NCBI RefSeq assembly: GCF_014651635.1
Contig: NZ_BMXG01000019.1
Location: forward strand, 1-64,000
DNA length: 64,000 bases
Reading direction: 5' to 3'
DNA from: Cerasicoccus arenae
GTDB taxonomy: Bacteria; Verrucomicrobiota; Verrucomicrobiia; Opitutales; Cerasicoccaceae
Under the pieces are notes generated by a model that saw only the letters and a list, made by a program, of their open reading frames with translations, ran no database searches and was not told where the DNA came from. This document shows positions 42,368 through 51,405 of this stretch, piece after piece. A program made the position numbers and the translations under genes. How positions within the stretch are numbered: the first letter of the stretch is position 1; each line of letters opens with the position of its first letter.

Positions 42368-45220
42368 CTATTCGGCCGATTCAGGCGAGGCGTTAGTAGC
42401 TGGCTTGATGATTATCGGCAAACCAGGACCAACGCCTAGGTATTGCTTCGCCAATTCGTTGACCTCGTCCAACGTCACCGTGCTGTAGTCCGACGCCAGC
42501 GTGCGCGCCCAATCGAATTGCTGTGGATAGATAGTGGAACCTGACATGACACGGCTCAACCAGTAATTATTCTGGCGGACGTATTCCTCTACGTATTTCT
42601 GCAAAGGCAACACCGTGCGCACAAGTTCGTCGTCCGTTATATTTCCTTCGCCGAGGCCCACGCCCAACTCGCGAATAATACCCACAACGGATTCGACCTT
42701 GGCCGGATCGGCGAAATTCAAGCCGAAGAGATAGCCATAATCCGGGTAGATTTCACTCGAACTGTTGCGCGCATAGGGGCTATAACCTTCACCGAGTTTT
42801 TCCCGTACTTCCAGACGGAGACGGTCGCGGAATACGCTGGCCAGCACATTTAGTCGGCGAGTGCGCTTGATGTCCCAAAAATCCGTCGTTGGCCAATAGA
42901 CCGCAGCCATTGCCCGCGGGATGTCCGACTCATAGGTATAGAGCTGCTGCTCGGTCGCCTTGGGAAAAACCACACCTTTTCGCGCATCTTCATACTTATC
43001 GGCCTCGGTTTTGCGATCAGGCAAGGCACCAAACGTCGCCGCCACCGCAACAAGCGCGGTATCATAATCGACTTCGCCAACAACATTGATCTCCAAATAA
43101 TCTTCAGCCAAAGGAGACTTCAGCCACTCCCGCAAGGAATCCATGTTTTGCGATTCAAAATCATCTTGTGATGGAAATCCGAAATGATAATTATCTCCCG
43201 ATAAATACTTCATCACCAGATTGCCCCAGACGCCTTCTGCAGTATGATTCACTTCGATTGACATCTCCTCATAGGCTTTACGAGCTTGGCGTGCAGCCTC
43301 TTCGCGGTAGCCCGGTGCAGTGATATAGGCGGCCATTAGCTGCAGCTGACGCTCAAAATCCTTGGGTGTCGTGCCGCCCACCAGTTCAAACGAATCCTCC
43401 CCCACGGAGAACACAGCACCGACCGATTGCCCCGCAAGCACACGCTGCATTTCATCAACTGAAAGCGCTTCCAGCCCACCGGCTGAAAAGGCCAAATTAG
43501 CAAACGCCGCGATACCTTTCTGCTCGGGCTTCATTGTAAGCCCCCCCCCCCCGAAACGTACCAGCACGCCGACTGAATTGGCCTCGAAATCTGTTTTCTT
43601 GAAATTAAGGCGCACGTTGTTGTCGAACTGAACCTGCCATATATCCAGATCCTTCACGTAGCTCTGTTTGACGATCTTTCCCACCGGCCCGAAGTCCGTG
43701 TAGGGCCACTTGAGTTCGCGCTCTTTCTCTGGGGCTTCAACAAGTTTCCCAGCACTGGTCTGATAGACCTTAGCTAGCTCGGTTTCAGCGTTTTCCAGCT
43801 CTAAATTTCCACTAACAAAGAGGAAACGCCCCCCCCCCCGCCAAAGTTCTTCCAGTGAAGTTTGAGCACTTTCAGGGGTCAATTGGTCCATCGCTTCAGC
43901 TGCTATGGAAAGATCGGTTTGGGGCGACGTAAAGACGTTCTCCCGTGACAAGCTGCTGACAATGCCCCCGGATAGGGCACGTGACTTGCGAGTTGGCGCG
44001 GCCTTCACGGCTTCTTCATAATCATTGAGAATATTCGCCTTCACTTCAGCTACTTCGGCCTCAGAAAAACCATGCTCCAGAGCGCGCCGAAGTTCCTGCT
44101 CGATGATGGCGACCGAATCCCGCCATTGGTCAGGCTGGCAGGTCACATCCACACCGCCCAATTCAAAGAAATCAAGATAGTCCCAAAAATAAGCACTACC
44201 GGTGGTGAATGAAGCATTTTCCTGCTTGGCCAGTTTTTCCAAACGGCGCGTCAGCATACGATTAGCAGCGGTGGTCATCATATCCCTTACCCGCACTTCA
44301 CGGCTATCCGGCTCGCCATGAAACTGCCTCAGCGTCATCAATGACACCTCGGTGGTCGATGCTTCGGGTTCGGAATGCAAGCTTGTGGCCAGCTCAGGCG
44401 TCGTCAATTTACCCATGTCAACAACTGGCAACGGCGTTTCCGCCTTGGGCAAATCGCCAAACATTTCCGTGATGGCCTTAACTGCCTGCTCGACGTTCAC
44501 TTCACCGACAATCACCACGGCCATGTTGTCCGCCCGATACCAAGTCTCATAAAAAGAAACGAATTCAGCGCGCGGCGCGTTGGTGATCACCTCATCCAAG
44601 CCGATTGGCATACGCTGCGGCATGAGTGCCTCAGGAAAGAGAAACTCCCAATAGGCAATGAAGGTGCGGTAGTCCACCGAATCCCGGTCGCGCTTTTCGC
44701 TGAGGATAACGCCGCGCTCCATATCGATTTCCTGTTCCCTTAATAAAAGACCACCAGCGTAATCGCGGAGCACTTGTAGCCCTTCGTGAAAGAGCTCGGG
44801 TGTTTTTTCCGGAAGCTCGAGCTTGTAAACGGTTTCGTCGAAGCTGGTGTGGGCGTTGGTGTCGGCCCCAAAGCTCATACCAAGGCGTTGTAGATATTCG
44901 ATCAGTGAGCCGGGAGCGTAATGCTCCGAACCATTGAAGGCCATGTGTTCAAGGAAATGCGCCACGCCGCGCTGGCTTTCGGTCTCTTGCAGTGAGCCTG
45001 CCTTGACGAGCAAGCGCATGCTGACACGGTCCGGCGGCTCAGCATTGGGCATAATCGCGTATTGCAGGCCATTGGGCAACTCACCAAAAACCACTGCCGG
45101 ATCAACGGGCAAGTCATTAGCAGTCACGGTTTTATCTGCAAAAACCGGCGCAGCCAAAGAGCAAAACAATACGGTAAAAACGGGGAAAATTGGAGTAAAT
45201 CGAAGAAAATTCATGAGCAT
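42368..45220 (-). CDS. M16 family zinc peptidase, exported, full-length two-half type
   Basis: A 950-residue pitrilysin-type metalloprotease. A signal peptide (about 1-29, FPVFTVLFCSLAAPVFA) exports it to the periplasm. The inverted zinc motif HFLEH (His88, Glu91, His92) lies in RGVAHFLEHMAFNGSEH, with a downstream Glu near 168 (EIDMERGVILSEKRD). The second, inactive M16 half follows from about residue 515. Such proteins degrade peptides. The coding strand has G11 (about residue 460, LWRGGGRF) and G12 (about 556, RFGGGGLT); both are in frame here, but one-base slippage in either would cut the protein in half. It heads the run M16, P1B ATPase, HAD, sulfatase with gaps of about 50 bases. Confidence 0.9.
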   Translation of the reverse strand: MLMNFLRFTPIFPVFTVLFCSLAAPVFADKTVTANDLPVDPAVVFGELPNGLQYAIMPNAEPPDRVSMRLLVKAGSLQETESQRGVAHFLEHMAFNGSEHYAPGSLIEYLQRLGMSFGADTNAHTSFDETVYKLELPEKTPELFHEGLQVLRDYAGGLLLREQEIDMERGVILSEKRDRDSVDYRTFIAYWEFLFPEALMPQRMPIGLDEVITNAPRAEFVSFYETWYRADNMAVVIVGEVNVEQAVKAITEMFGDLPKAETPLPVVDMGKLTTPELATSLHSEPEASTTEVSLMTLRQFHGEPDSREVRVRDMMTTAANRMLTRRLEKLAKQENASFTTGSAYFWDYLDFFELGGVDVTCQPDQWRDSVAIIEQELRRALEHGFSEAEVAEVKANILNDYEEAVKAAPTRKSRALSGGIVSSLSRENVFTSPQTDLSIAAEAMDQLTPESAQTSLEELWRGGGRFLFVSGNLELENAETELAKVYQTSAGKLVEAPEKERELKWPYTDFGPVGKIVKQSYVKDLDIWQVQFDNNVRLNFKKTDFEANSVGVLVRFGGGGLTMKPEQKGIAAFANLAFSAGGLEALSVDEMQRVLAGQSVGAVFSVGEDSFELVGGTTPKDFERQLQLMAAYITAPGYREEAARQARKAYEEMSIEVNHTAEGVWGNLVMKYLSGDNYHFGFPSQDDFESQNMDSLREWLKSPLAEDYLEINVVGEVDYDTALVAVAATFGALPDRKTEADKYEDARKGVVFPKATEQQLYTYESDIPRAMAAVYWPTTDFWDIKRTRRLNVLASVFRDRLRLEVREKLGEGYSPYARNSSSEIYPDYGYLFGLNFADPAKVESVVGIIRELGVGLGEGNITDDELVRTVLPLQKYVEEYVRQNNYWLSRVMSGSTIYPQQFDWARTLASDYSTVTLDEVNELAKQYLGVGPGLPIIIKPATNASPESAE
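43541..43552. repeat. C12 homopolymer within M16 protease gene
   Basis: Twelve C on the + strand, encoding the Gly run of RFGGGGLT on the minus strand. It is 288 bases from another long tract in the same gene. Confidence 0.92.
43829..43839. repeat. C11 homopolymer within M16 protease gene
   Basis: Eleven C on the + strand, encoding Gly-Gly-Gly in LWRGGGRF on the minus strand. Confidence 0.92.
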
Positions 45221-45322
45221 GAGGCATTAACGAACAGCCATGGCAGACAAGCCAAGGACAAAAAGATGTGTTTCCTTTGACGCGTAAGTCGTTATCAAGT
45301 TCCCCTTTAGGCTATAATTTCA

Positions 45323-46612
45323 ATGATCCTCCTGTATCGCATCCTCTTTCCCTTCATGCTGTTGCTAGGGTTGCCCTATTACGGCTCCCGGATGCTGAAA
45401 CGGGGTGGCTATGGGCGCGATCTGCATCACCGTTTTGGGCTGATGGACCGCCCCCCCGCTCGCCGCACGGGCGTCAAACGCATCTGGATACAGGCCGTCA
45501 GTGTGGGTGAGCTCCGTGCCCTGCAACCCATCATGGAGGGGCTGCAAACGCGATCAAACGTCGAAATCGTGCTCACGACCACTACCAGCACCGGCTATGC
45601 GCTCGTCGAGGAACACTATACCCGCTGTTGCTTGAAGACTGGTCTTTTCCCACTCGACTGGGCACCTTTTTGTGCAAATACGTGGGATCGTATCGATCCA
45701 GACCTGTCGCTGCTGATGGAAGGTGACATCTGGCCAGAGCATCTCCATCAAGCGAACAAGCGCAATGTACCCGTGATCCTGATCAACGGCCGCATGTCCG
45801 ACCGCTCCTTTCGGCGCTACAGCAAATTTGGCAATTCGGCCAAATGGCTTTTCGGAAAAATCAGCCACGTTTTTGCCGCGTCATCCATCGACGCCCAGCG
45901 TTTCGCCGAACTCGGCCTGCCCAAGGACCGATTGGAGACCACGGGGAACGTCAAGTTCGACGTCCGCGTGGAACCAATCCTCGATGAGACCGCTCGCAGC
46001 CGACTAAGGGCGGAAATGGGCTTTGCCGACAACTCACTCGTCCTGCTCGGCTCCTCCACCTGGCCTGGAGAGGAAGCATTCCTGCTCCAAGTCCTGCAAG
46101 AAGCCCGACGCGAAGGACTCGACGCCCGTCTGCTCATCGCACCGCGACATGCCGAGCGTCGCAAGGAAATCCGCCGCGAGCTAGAGCGCCACGCAGTCAG
46201 GTTTAGTTTCCGTACCGGCGAGGCGGTGACGTCCCCGCTCGATGTCTACGTGGGCGACACCACCGGCGAACTGGCGATGCTGACCCAAGCCGCAGACGTG
46301 GTCTTTGTCGGCAAAAGCTTACCGCCGCACACCGAAGGCCAAACACCAATTGAGGCTGCCGCTCTCGGCCTGCCAATCGTTTACGGCCCAGGCATGGGCA
46401 ATTTCCGCCGAGTCTGCCAATCCCTCGAAGCTGAAAACGCCGCTTGGCGGGGAATCGACGCCTCAGACGCCGAGCAAAAGCTGCTTCAACTCCTCCGCGA
46501 TCCTGCCAAACGCCTTTCGCTGGCCCGCGCCGCCCGTAACTGGCACGCCCGTAACCAAGGTGCCGCCCAGCGCATCGTCAACTCTCTGGCCCAGAAACTG
46601 GAAGCTCAATAA
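45323..46612 (+). CDS. waaA: Kdo transferase (3-deoxy-D-manno-octulosonic acid transferase)
   Basis: A 429-residue glycosyltransferase that adds Kdo to lipid A precursor at the inner membrane, showing that the organism makes lipopolysaccharide. The N-terminal hydrophobic anchor (about 1-22) and GRDLHHRFGL are typical. SVGELRALQPI holds the conserved catalytic Glu, VLLGSSTWPGEEAFL and GKSLPPHTEGQTPIEAAALG (near residue 330) are C-terminal nucleotide-sugar motifs. Length matches the family. It is divergent from the M16 protease gene. TATAAT occurs at 45313-45318, only four bases before the ATG, too close to serve this start as a normal -10 element. Confidence 0.94.
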   Translation: MILLYRILFPFMLLLGLPYYGSRMLKRGGYGRDLHHRFGLMDRPPARRTGVKRIWIQAVSVGELRALQPIMEGLQTRSNVEIVLTTTTSTGYALVEEHYTRCCLKTGLFPLDWAPFCANTWDRIDPDLSLLMEGDIWPEHLHQANKRNVPVILINGRMSDRSFRRYSKFGNSAKWLFGKISHVFAASSIDAQRFAELGLPKDRLETTGNVKFDVRVEPILDETARSRLRAEMGFADNSLVLLGSSTWPGEEAFLLQVLQEARREGLDARLLIAPRHAERRKEIRRELERHAVRFSFRTGEAVTSPLDVYVGDTTGELAMLTQAADVVFVGKSLPPHTEGQTPIEAAALGLPIVYGPGMGNFRRVCQSLEAENAAWRGIDASDAEQKLLQLLRDPAKRLSLARAARNWHARNQGAAQRIVNSLAQKLEAQ

Positions 46613-46687
46613 AAAATCTTCAGGAGAATTAACCCGACAAAATCAGGGGTACGGATCGTGTAAGCGTATCGTAAAGCGGAATTAACG

Positions 46688-46708
46688 TAACCCACAGAGT
46701 TACTCACA
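46688..46708 (+). promoter_or_regulatory. Pair of DnaA-box-like sites upstream of dnaB
   Basis: TAACCCACA (46688-46696) and TTACTCACA (46700-46708) each match seven of nine positions of the DnaA box TTATCCACA, same orientation. Matches of this quality can occur by chance; the position before dnaB is the only support. Confidence 0.2.
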
Positions 46709-46765
46709 AGGTTTTGGGAATAACGTTTTTCTTTACGAACGGGGCCAAATATCAATGATCGTCCA

Positions 46766-48175
46766 ATGGCCGACACTCAGTACAAACAGCGTCCGTTTCA
46801 GAAGAAAAAAAATGATCTGGAACCATATGCCGGAGATCGTCTGATCCCGCATGATTTGCGCCTCGAGCAGGCGTTGCTGGGCTGTATTTTGCTGGAAGGC
46901 GGCAGCGATACCATGGCGCAGTGCATTCAGGAAAAGGTGCGTACCGAGTGTTTTTACAGCGCCAAGCATCAGATGATTTTTGACGCGATGACGGCGCTCT
47001 ACAAGGAGTCGACCCCGATTGACGAACTCATCCTCCGTGACGAACTCAACCGCACACAAAAATTCGAGGAAATTGGCGGTGATGCCTACTTATTTGAAAT
47101 TACGGGGCAAATCAGCACCACCGCGCACATGCCCCACTACATCGAGCGCATCAAAGAATACCATTTGCTGCGTGAGCTGATCCGCTTCTCCAACCGCACC
47201 GTCGAGGGCGTTTACGAGAATCCGGGCGATGTTACGGCGTTCATTGAAGAAGTAGAGCAAAGCATTTATAAGATTAGCGAAGACCGCATCAGCGATTCGG
47301 CCCAAAAAATCGACAAGACCGTCGACGGTGCCATGCGCTTGATCTACCAGATGTATGAGAACCGGGGCGAAATTACCGGTACCACAACAGGTTTCGTCGA
47401 TCTGGATAAAATGACAACCGGCTGGCATCCGGCAGAAATGATTGTTGTCGCTGCCCGACCGTCCATGGGGAAAACCTCGATGGCTTTGAATATGGTCGAG
47501 GGCGCAATCATGCCCCGTACCGGAACTGCAGCCCCGACCCTAATGTTTTCGCTGGAAATGCCTGCCGAACAGCTCGCCGTCCGCTTGCTGTGTAGTCGTG
47601 CACGCGTTAATATGTCCAAGTTGCGCGAAGGCTTTTTGCCGCAAGAAAAGCAAAAAGACCTCGTCCGTGCGGCACAAGAAGTCAAAGCAGCACCATTTTT
47701 TATCGATGACAGCTCGGGCCTGACAATTCTGGAAATCCGCGCCAAAGCCCGCCGCCTGAGTAATCAGATGCCACTTGGCTTGGTCGTAGTGGACTATTTG
47801 CAACTCGTGGCCGGCGATAACAGCATCCCGCGTGAACAGCAAATTGCCGATATTTCGCGCGGCATGAAGGGTATGGCCAAGGAATTAGGCATCCCGGTAA
47901 TCGTGCTCGCGCAGCTCAACCGTGAGAGCGAAAAGGAAAAAAGACAGCCTCGAATGTCTGACCTCCGCGAGTCCGGCTCGATCGAGCAAGACGCTGACGT
48001 AGTGCTACTCATTTCCAAGCCCCGGGAATTCGACGAGCAGGAAGACCTTGCCAGTGACGCGGTTGCACGCGATTTAATCATTGCCAAGCAACGTAACGGG
48101 CCAGTAGGAACCGTGCCTTTAATGTTCACGAAGAACCTGACGCGCTTTGAAAACTACACGCCACAACCTGCTTGA
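46766..48175 (+). CDS. dnaB: Replicative DNA helicase DnaB
   Basis: A 469-residue hexameric helicase that unwinds DNA at the replication fork. The N-terminal DnaB domain (about 30-130, HDLRLEQALLGCILLEGGSD) is followed by a linker and the RecA-like ATPase: Walker A ARPSMGKTS (230-238), Walker B region LGLVVVDYLQLV, and the C-terminal block RMSDLRESGSIEQDADVVLL. No intein is present. Length is standard. The bamA coding region begins inside its last codons (29-base overlap), an unusual link between replication and outer-membrane genes. Confidence 0.97.
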   Translation: MADTQYKQRPFQKKKNDLEPYAGDRLIPHDLRLEQALLGCILLEGGSDTMAQCIQEKVRTECFYSAKHQMIFDAMTALYKESTPIDELILRDELNRTQKFEEIGGDAYLFEITGQISTTAHMPHYIERIKEYHLLRELIRFSNRTVEGVYENPGDVTAFIEEVEQSIYKISEDRISDSAQKIDKTVDGAMRLIYQMYENRGEITGTTTGFVDLDKMTTGWHPAEMIVVAARPSMGKTSMALNMVEGAIMPRTGTAAPTLMFSLEMPAEQLAVRLLCSRARVNMSKLREGFLPQEKQKDLVRAAQEVKAAPFFIDDSSGLTILEIRAKARRLSNQMPLGLVVVDYLQLVAGDNSIPREQQIADISRGMKGMAKELGIPVIVLAQLNRESEKEKRQPRMSDLRESGSIEQDADVVLLISKPREFDEQEDLASDAVARDLIIAKQRNGPVGTVPLMFTKNLTRFENYTPQPA

Positions 48176-50636
48176 CTGGACCGTTAAGGCATCACTGCTG
48201 CTTTTTCTTATACTGCAATGCCCGCTCGCGCGGGGGCAAGATGCCTCTGCTAATGCGCCAATTGTTGAAAAAGTAGACATTCAATTCGAGGGCTTTAAAA
48301 ACGTCAGCGAACAAAACGTGCTGGCGCACATCCAGCAACGGGTGGGCCTGCCTTATCAAGAGCCACAGGTCGATAAATCCGTCCGCTCTCTTTATCAGAG
48401 TGGACTCTTCGAGTTTATCGAAGCGCGCCGGACGACCCTCCCCAACGGTAACTTTGAGCTGACGTTCGTCGTTGTTCCCAAATACCGTATTACCGGTATC
48501 ACCTTCGAAGGCTTGGTGGACTCAGATGCAGACGACCTCGAAGACGAAATCGAAACCTCTAGTGGTCTGCCACTGGACGAAGTGCAGGTCAAACGCGACT
48601 CCACGAAAATTTTCGATCTTCTGCAAAAAGACGGCTACACCAATGCCAAGGTCAGCTATCGCATCGACCGTAATGACACGACCGGCACCGCCGTCGTCAT
48701 CTTCGTTGTCGATGAGGGCGAGCGTTTGGACATCGATAATATCGAGTTCGTGGGCAACGAGAACTTCAGCTCCAGCACCCTACGTGACATGATGACCACA
48801 ACCGAGTATTTCTGGCTCTGGTCTTGGCTTGTCGGCGGCGGGCGTTTGCAAGAAGAAGACTTTCAACGCGATTTGGACATCATTCGTGATTACTATAAGA
48901 ACGAAGGTTATCTCGACGTAGAAATCCCTGAATCCGAAGTGGTTCTGGAATACCCAGCCAGTGGCGAGCTTGATATTATCATTACGATTCACGAAGGCCG
49001 TCGCTATTATGTAGGCAACATCACCTTTGAAGGGAACAAACTGTTCACCACCGAAAGACTGGTCAGCATTCTTGCCACCCAGACCGATGATGTCTTCTCC
49101 CCCAAGAAAATCGACGAAGATGTCGAGCTTCTCAAAGACTTCTACGGCCAAATTGGCTACCTCGACACCTTTATCCGCATTGAGCGTTTGCCCAACGTAG
49201 ATACCGGAAAGATCGACCTGACCTTCGTCGTTACCGAGGGTGAACAGTTTTACGTAGAGAGCATCACCCTGCAGGGCAACACCAAGACACGCAGCAGCGT
49301 GATCATCCGCGAATTGGCGCTCGCACCAGGCGATGTCTTTGACCTTGTTCGCATGAAGGCCAGCCAGGCACGCTTGGAAAACACCCGCTTTTTCGAGGCC
49401 GTAAATCTGGCACCTGAAGCGAGCAACCTCCCCAACCGCCGCAATCTGCGTGTAACAGTCAAGGAAGGCAGCACGGGTAACCTAACCTTCGGTGCGGGCT
49501 TTAGCTCCATCGAGTCCGTGGTCGCCTTTGCCGAATTAACACAAAGTAACTTCGACATCTTCAACTACCGCTCAATGTTCCAAGGTGGTGGTCAGAAGTT
49601 CCGCCTTCGTTTCTCGATCGGTGTGCAGTCCAGCGAATTCCTGCTGTCCTTTGAAGAGCCTTGGGTCTTCCAGCGCGAGCTTGCCTTTGGTTTTGAAATT
49701 TACCGCACCGAGTCCGATTACCTCTCCAGCTCCTACAATGAGTTGCGCACAGGCATGGAGCTTTATCTGCGCAAACGTCTCTTCGAACTGGTTGAAGGCC
49801 GTTTGTCCTACACAATTGAGCAGGTCGACATCAAAGACGTCGACCCCTACGCTTCGCCGGTTATCCAACAGGAAAAGGGCATCCGCACCGTTTCCAAGCT
49901 TGGTTTCCAGCTCCTTCGCGATACGCGTAACAATCTCCTCTGGACTACCAGTGGTAACCGTCTCGAATACATTACCGAGCTCGCGGGCACCGGCATTGGT
50001 GGTAACACCGACTACATTCGCCAAGAAGTGCGTGCCACCCAATACATCCCCACTTTCGATCTGTTTGACCAAACCATCCGCCTCCACGCGCGCACTGGCA
50101 CGGTCATCCCCACCAAGACCGAAACGGGCGTTTTCTTCAATCAACGAGCTTGGTTGCCTGAGACCTACGAGGACGGCGTGCCCTTCTTCGACAAATATTT
50201 CCTCGGTGGGCCTTACACTTTACGTGGCTTTAATTTCCGAGAAGTTGGCCCGAAAGATCCGATCTCCGGCGAAGCACTTGGTGGCGACACCATGGGTCTC
50301 GTTCAGGTGGAATACATCTTCCGCTTCATGGAGCAGCTCGGCATGAAGTTCTTCTATGACGGCGGTTTCGTCAACCAATCGGCTGGCAACTGGATTCCAA
50401 CGTCAGACACCGGCACTGGCGTTCTGGCTGCCGTCCGCCCTCGCCAAATCATCCCCGTCAACCGCACATCGATCACCAGCACTTCTGGCGGCTGGAACGA
50501 CGACGTGGGCGTTGGCCTGATCATCTTACTACTCGGTTCACCACTAAATCTAGACTTCGCTTGGCCAATCCACAGTGACCAGTTCAATGAAAGCAGTGGC
50601 CCAGTATTTAACTTTTCGTTCGGAACGGTTTTCTAA
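48147..50636 (+). CDS. bamA: Outer membrane protein assembly factor BamA
   Basis: An 829-residue outer-membrane protein that inserts beta-barrel proteins. A signal peptide (about 1-31, ASLLLFLILQCPLARG) precedes five POTRA domains (roughly 40-430; repeats such as IDNIEFVGNENFSSSTLRDM and VGNITFEGNKLFTTERLVSI), then a C-terminal barrel from about 450, with the conserved FLGGPYTLRGFNF motif and a terminal Phe (FSFGTVF). The only credible start is TTG 48147, which overlaps dnaB by 29 bases, so translation may be coupled. ompH/skp and lpxD follow, the classic envelope cluster. Confidence 0.95.
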   Translation: MKTTRHNLLDWTVKASLLLFLILQCPLARGQDASANAPIVEKVDIQFEGFKNVSEQNVLAHIQQRVGLPYQEPQVDKSVRSLYQSGLFEFIEARRTTLPNGNFELTFVVVPKYRITGITFEGLVDSDADDLEDEIETSSGLPLDEVQVKRDSTKIFDLLQKDGYTNAKVSYRIDRNDTTGTAVVIFVVDEGERLDIDNIEFVGNENFSSSTLRDMMTTTEYFWLWSWLVGGGRLQEEDFQRDLDIIRDYYKNEGYLDVEIPESEVVLEYPASGELDIIITIHEGRRYYVGNITFEGNKLFTTERLVSILATQTDDVFSPKKIDEDVELLKDFYGQIGYLDTFIRIERLPNVDTGKIDLTFVVTEGEQFYVESITLQGNTKTRSSVIIRELALAPGDVFDLVRMKASQARLENTRFFEAVNLAPEASNLPNRRNLRVTVKEGSTGNLTFGAGFSSIESVVAFAELTQSNFDIFNYRSMFQGGGQKFRLRFSIGVQSSEFLLSFEEPWVFQRELAFGFEIYRTESDYLSSSYNELRTGMELYLRKRLFELVEGRLSYTIEQVDIKDVDPYASPVIQQEKGIRTVSKLGFQLLRDTRNNLLWTTSGNRLEYITELAGTGIGGNTDYIRQEVRATQYIPTFDLFDQTIRLHARTGTVIPTKTETGVFFNQRAWLPETYEDGVPFFDKYFLGGPYTLRGFNFREVGPKDPISGEALGGDTMGLVQVEYIFRFMEQLGMKFFYDGGFVNQSAGNWIPTSDTGTGVLAAVRPRQIIPVNRTSITSTSGGWNDDVGVGLIILLLGSPLNLDFAWPIHSDQFNESSGPVFNFSFGTVF

Positions 50637-50723
50637 ACCGGCTGTCAGCATGACACAGCCTTTGAACCTCCTACAGTCATTGTTTTATCAGCAAAACGCC
50701 CTTAGCACATCAAAATCCTAACT

Positions 50724-51269
50724 ATGAGAAAACTCCTGATCACCCTCCTCGCATTCAGCGCAATCAACATGGCATTTGCGGAGACTCCCGTCATTCTGAC
50801 GGTGAATGTCGCCAAGCTTTACGACGGCTACTGGAAGGCCAAGGAAGCTGAAGCCAAGTTCCAAAGCTCGATTGAAAACGCACAGCAGGAAATCCAATCC
50901 ATGATCACAGAAGGCATGGCGATGACCGAAAAGCTGCAGGCTCTACAAGCGGAATCCGGCAGCCCGGCCATTTCCAAAGATCGCAAAGACGAAATCGCCC
51001 AAGAAGCCCAGACACAAATCCAGGCCATCCAACAAAAAGAGCGTGACGTCAATGCCTTCCGCCAAAAGACCGATCGCCAGCTTCAACAGCGCCGTCAGGC
51101 CATCACCGAGCTGCACCTGTCTGATATCCAAGAAGTCGTGACCGAAGTCGCCGAGGAAAAGGGCGCTGATTTGGTCCTCAACACGCAAGGCCTCGCCGTT
51201 GTATTCTCCAAAGAGAGCATGGATGTCACCGATGACGTTCTGACCAAGCTCAACGCCGCCAAACCGTAG
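50724..51269 (+). CDS. skp: Periplasmic chaperone, OmpH/Skp family
   Basis: A 181-residue exported chaperone. A signal peptide (about 1-19, ITLLAFSAINMAFA) is followed by a short beta strand (VILTVNVAKLYDGYWKAKEA) and a long helical, Gln/Lys/Glu-rich tentacle region (about 40-140), closing with a beta segment (GADLVLNTQGLAVVFSKESM). Skp holds unfolded outer-membrane proteins on the way to BamA. It lies 87 bases after bamA and before a strong terminator, which suits its role. Confidence 0.9.
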   Translation: MRKLLITLLAFSAINMAFAETPVILTVNVAKLYDGYWKAKEAEAKFQSSIENAQQEIQSMITEGMAMTEKLQALQAESGSPAISKDRKDEIAQEAQTQIQAIQQKERDVNAFRQKTDRQLQQRRQAITELHLSDIQEVVTEVAEEKGADLVLNTQGLAVVFSKESMDVTDDVLTKLNAAKP

Positions 51270-51293
51270 TCGACAGAGAAATTCAATTTTCAG

Positions 51294-51324
51294 CCCCGGA
51301 AGGTTAACGCCTCCGGGGTTTTTT
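51294..51324 (+). terminator. Rho-independent terminator after skp
   Basis: CCCCGGA (51294-51300), an 11-base loop, TCCGGGG (51312-51318), then six T (51319-51324). A textbook intrinsic terminator 24 bases after the skp stop. It ends the dnaB-bamA-skp transcript and separates it from lpxD. Confidence 0.93.
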
Positions 51325-51405
51325 AACGCCCCTTTATCAACTTACCGCTCATTCCGTTCATAAAATGTTCGCGTTCGTGAGCGCTGCGGCAAAATCTAAC
51401 TGACG

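Noticed and set aside
45277-45318. TTGACG and TATAAT near waaA as a promoter
   Set aside because: The two elements are 30 bases apart, and TATAAT is four bases before the ATG, so they cannot form one normal promoter for this gene.
49585-50346. 253-codon + strand frame in another frame of bamA
   Set aside because: It is inside the BamA barrel, low in complexity and rich in Ser and Thr, as shifted frames usually are.
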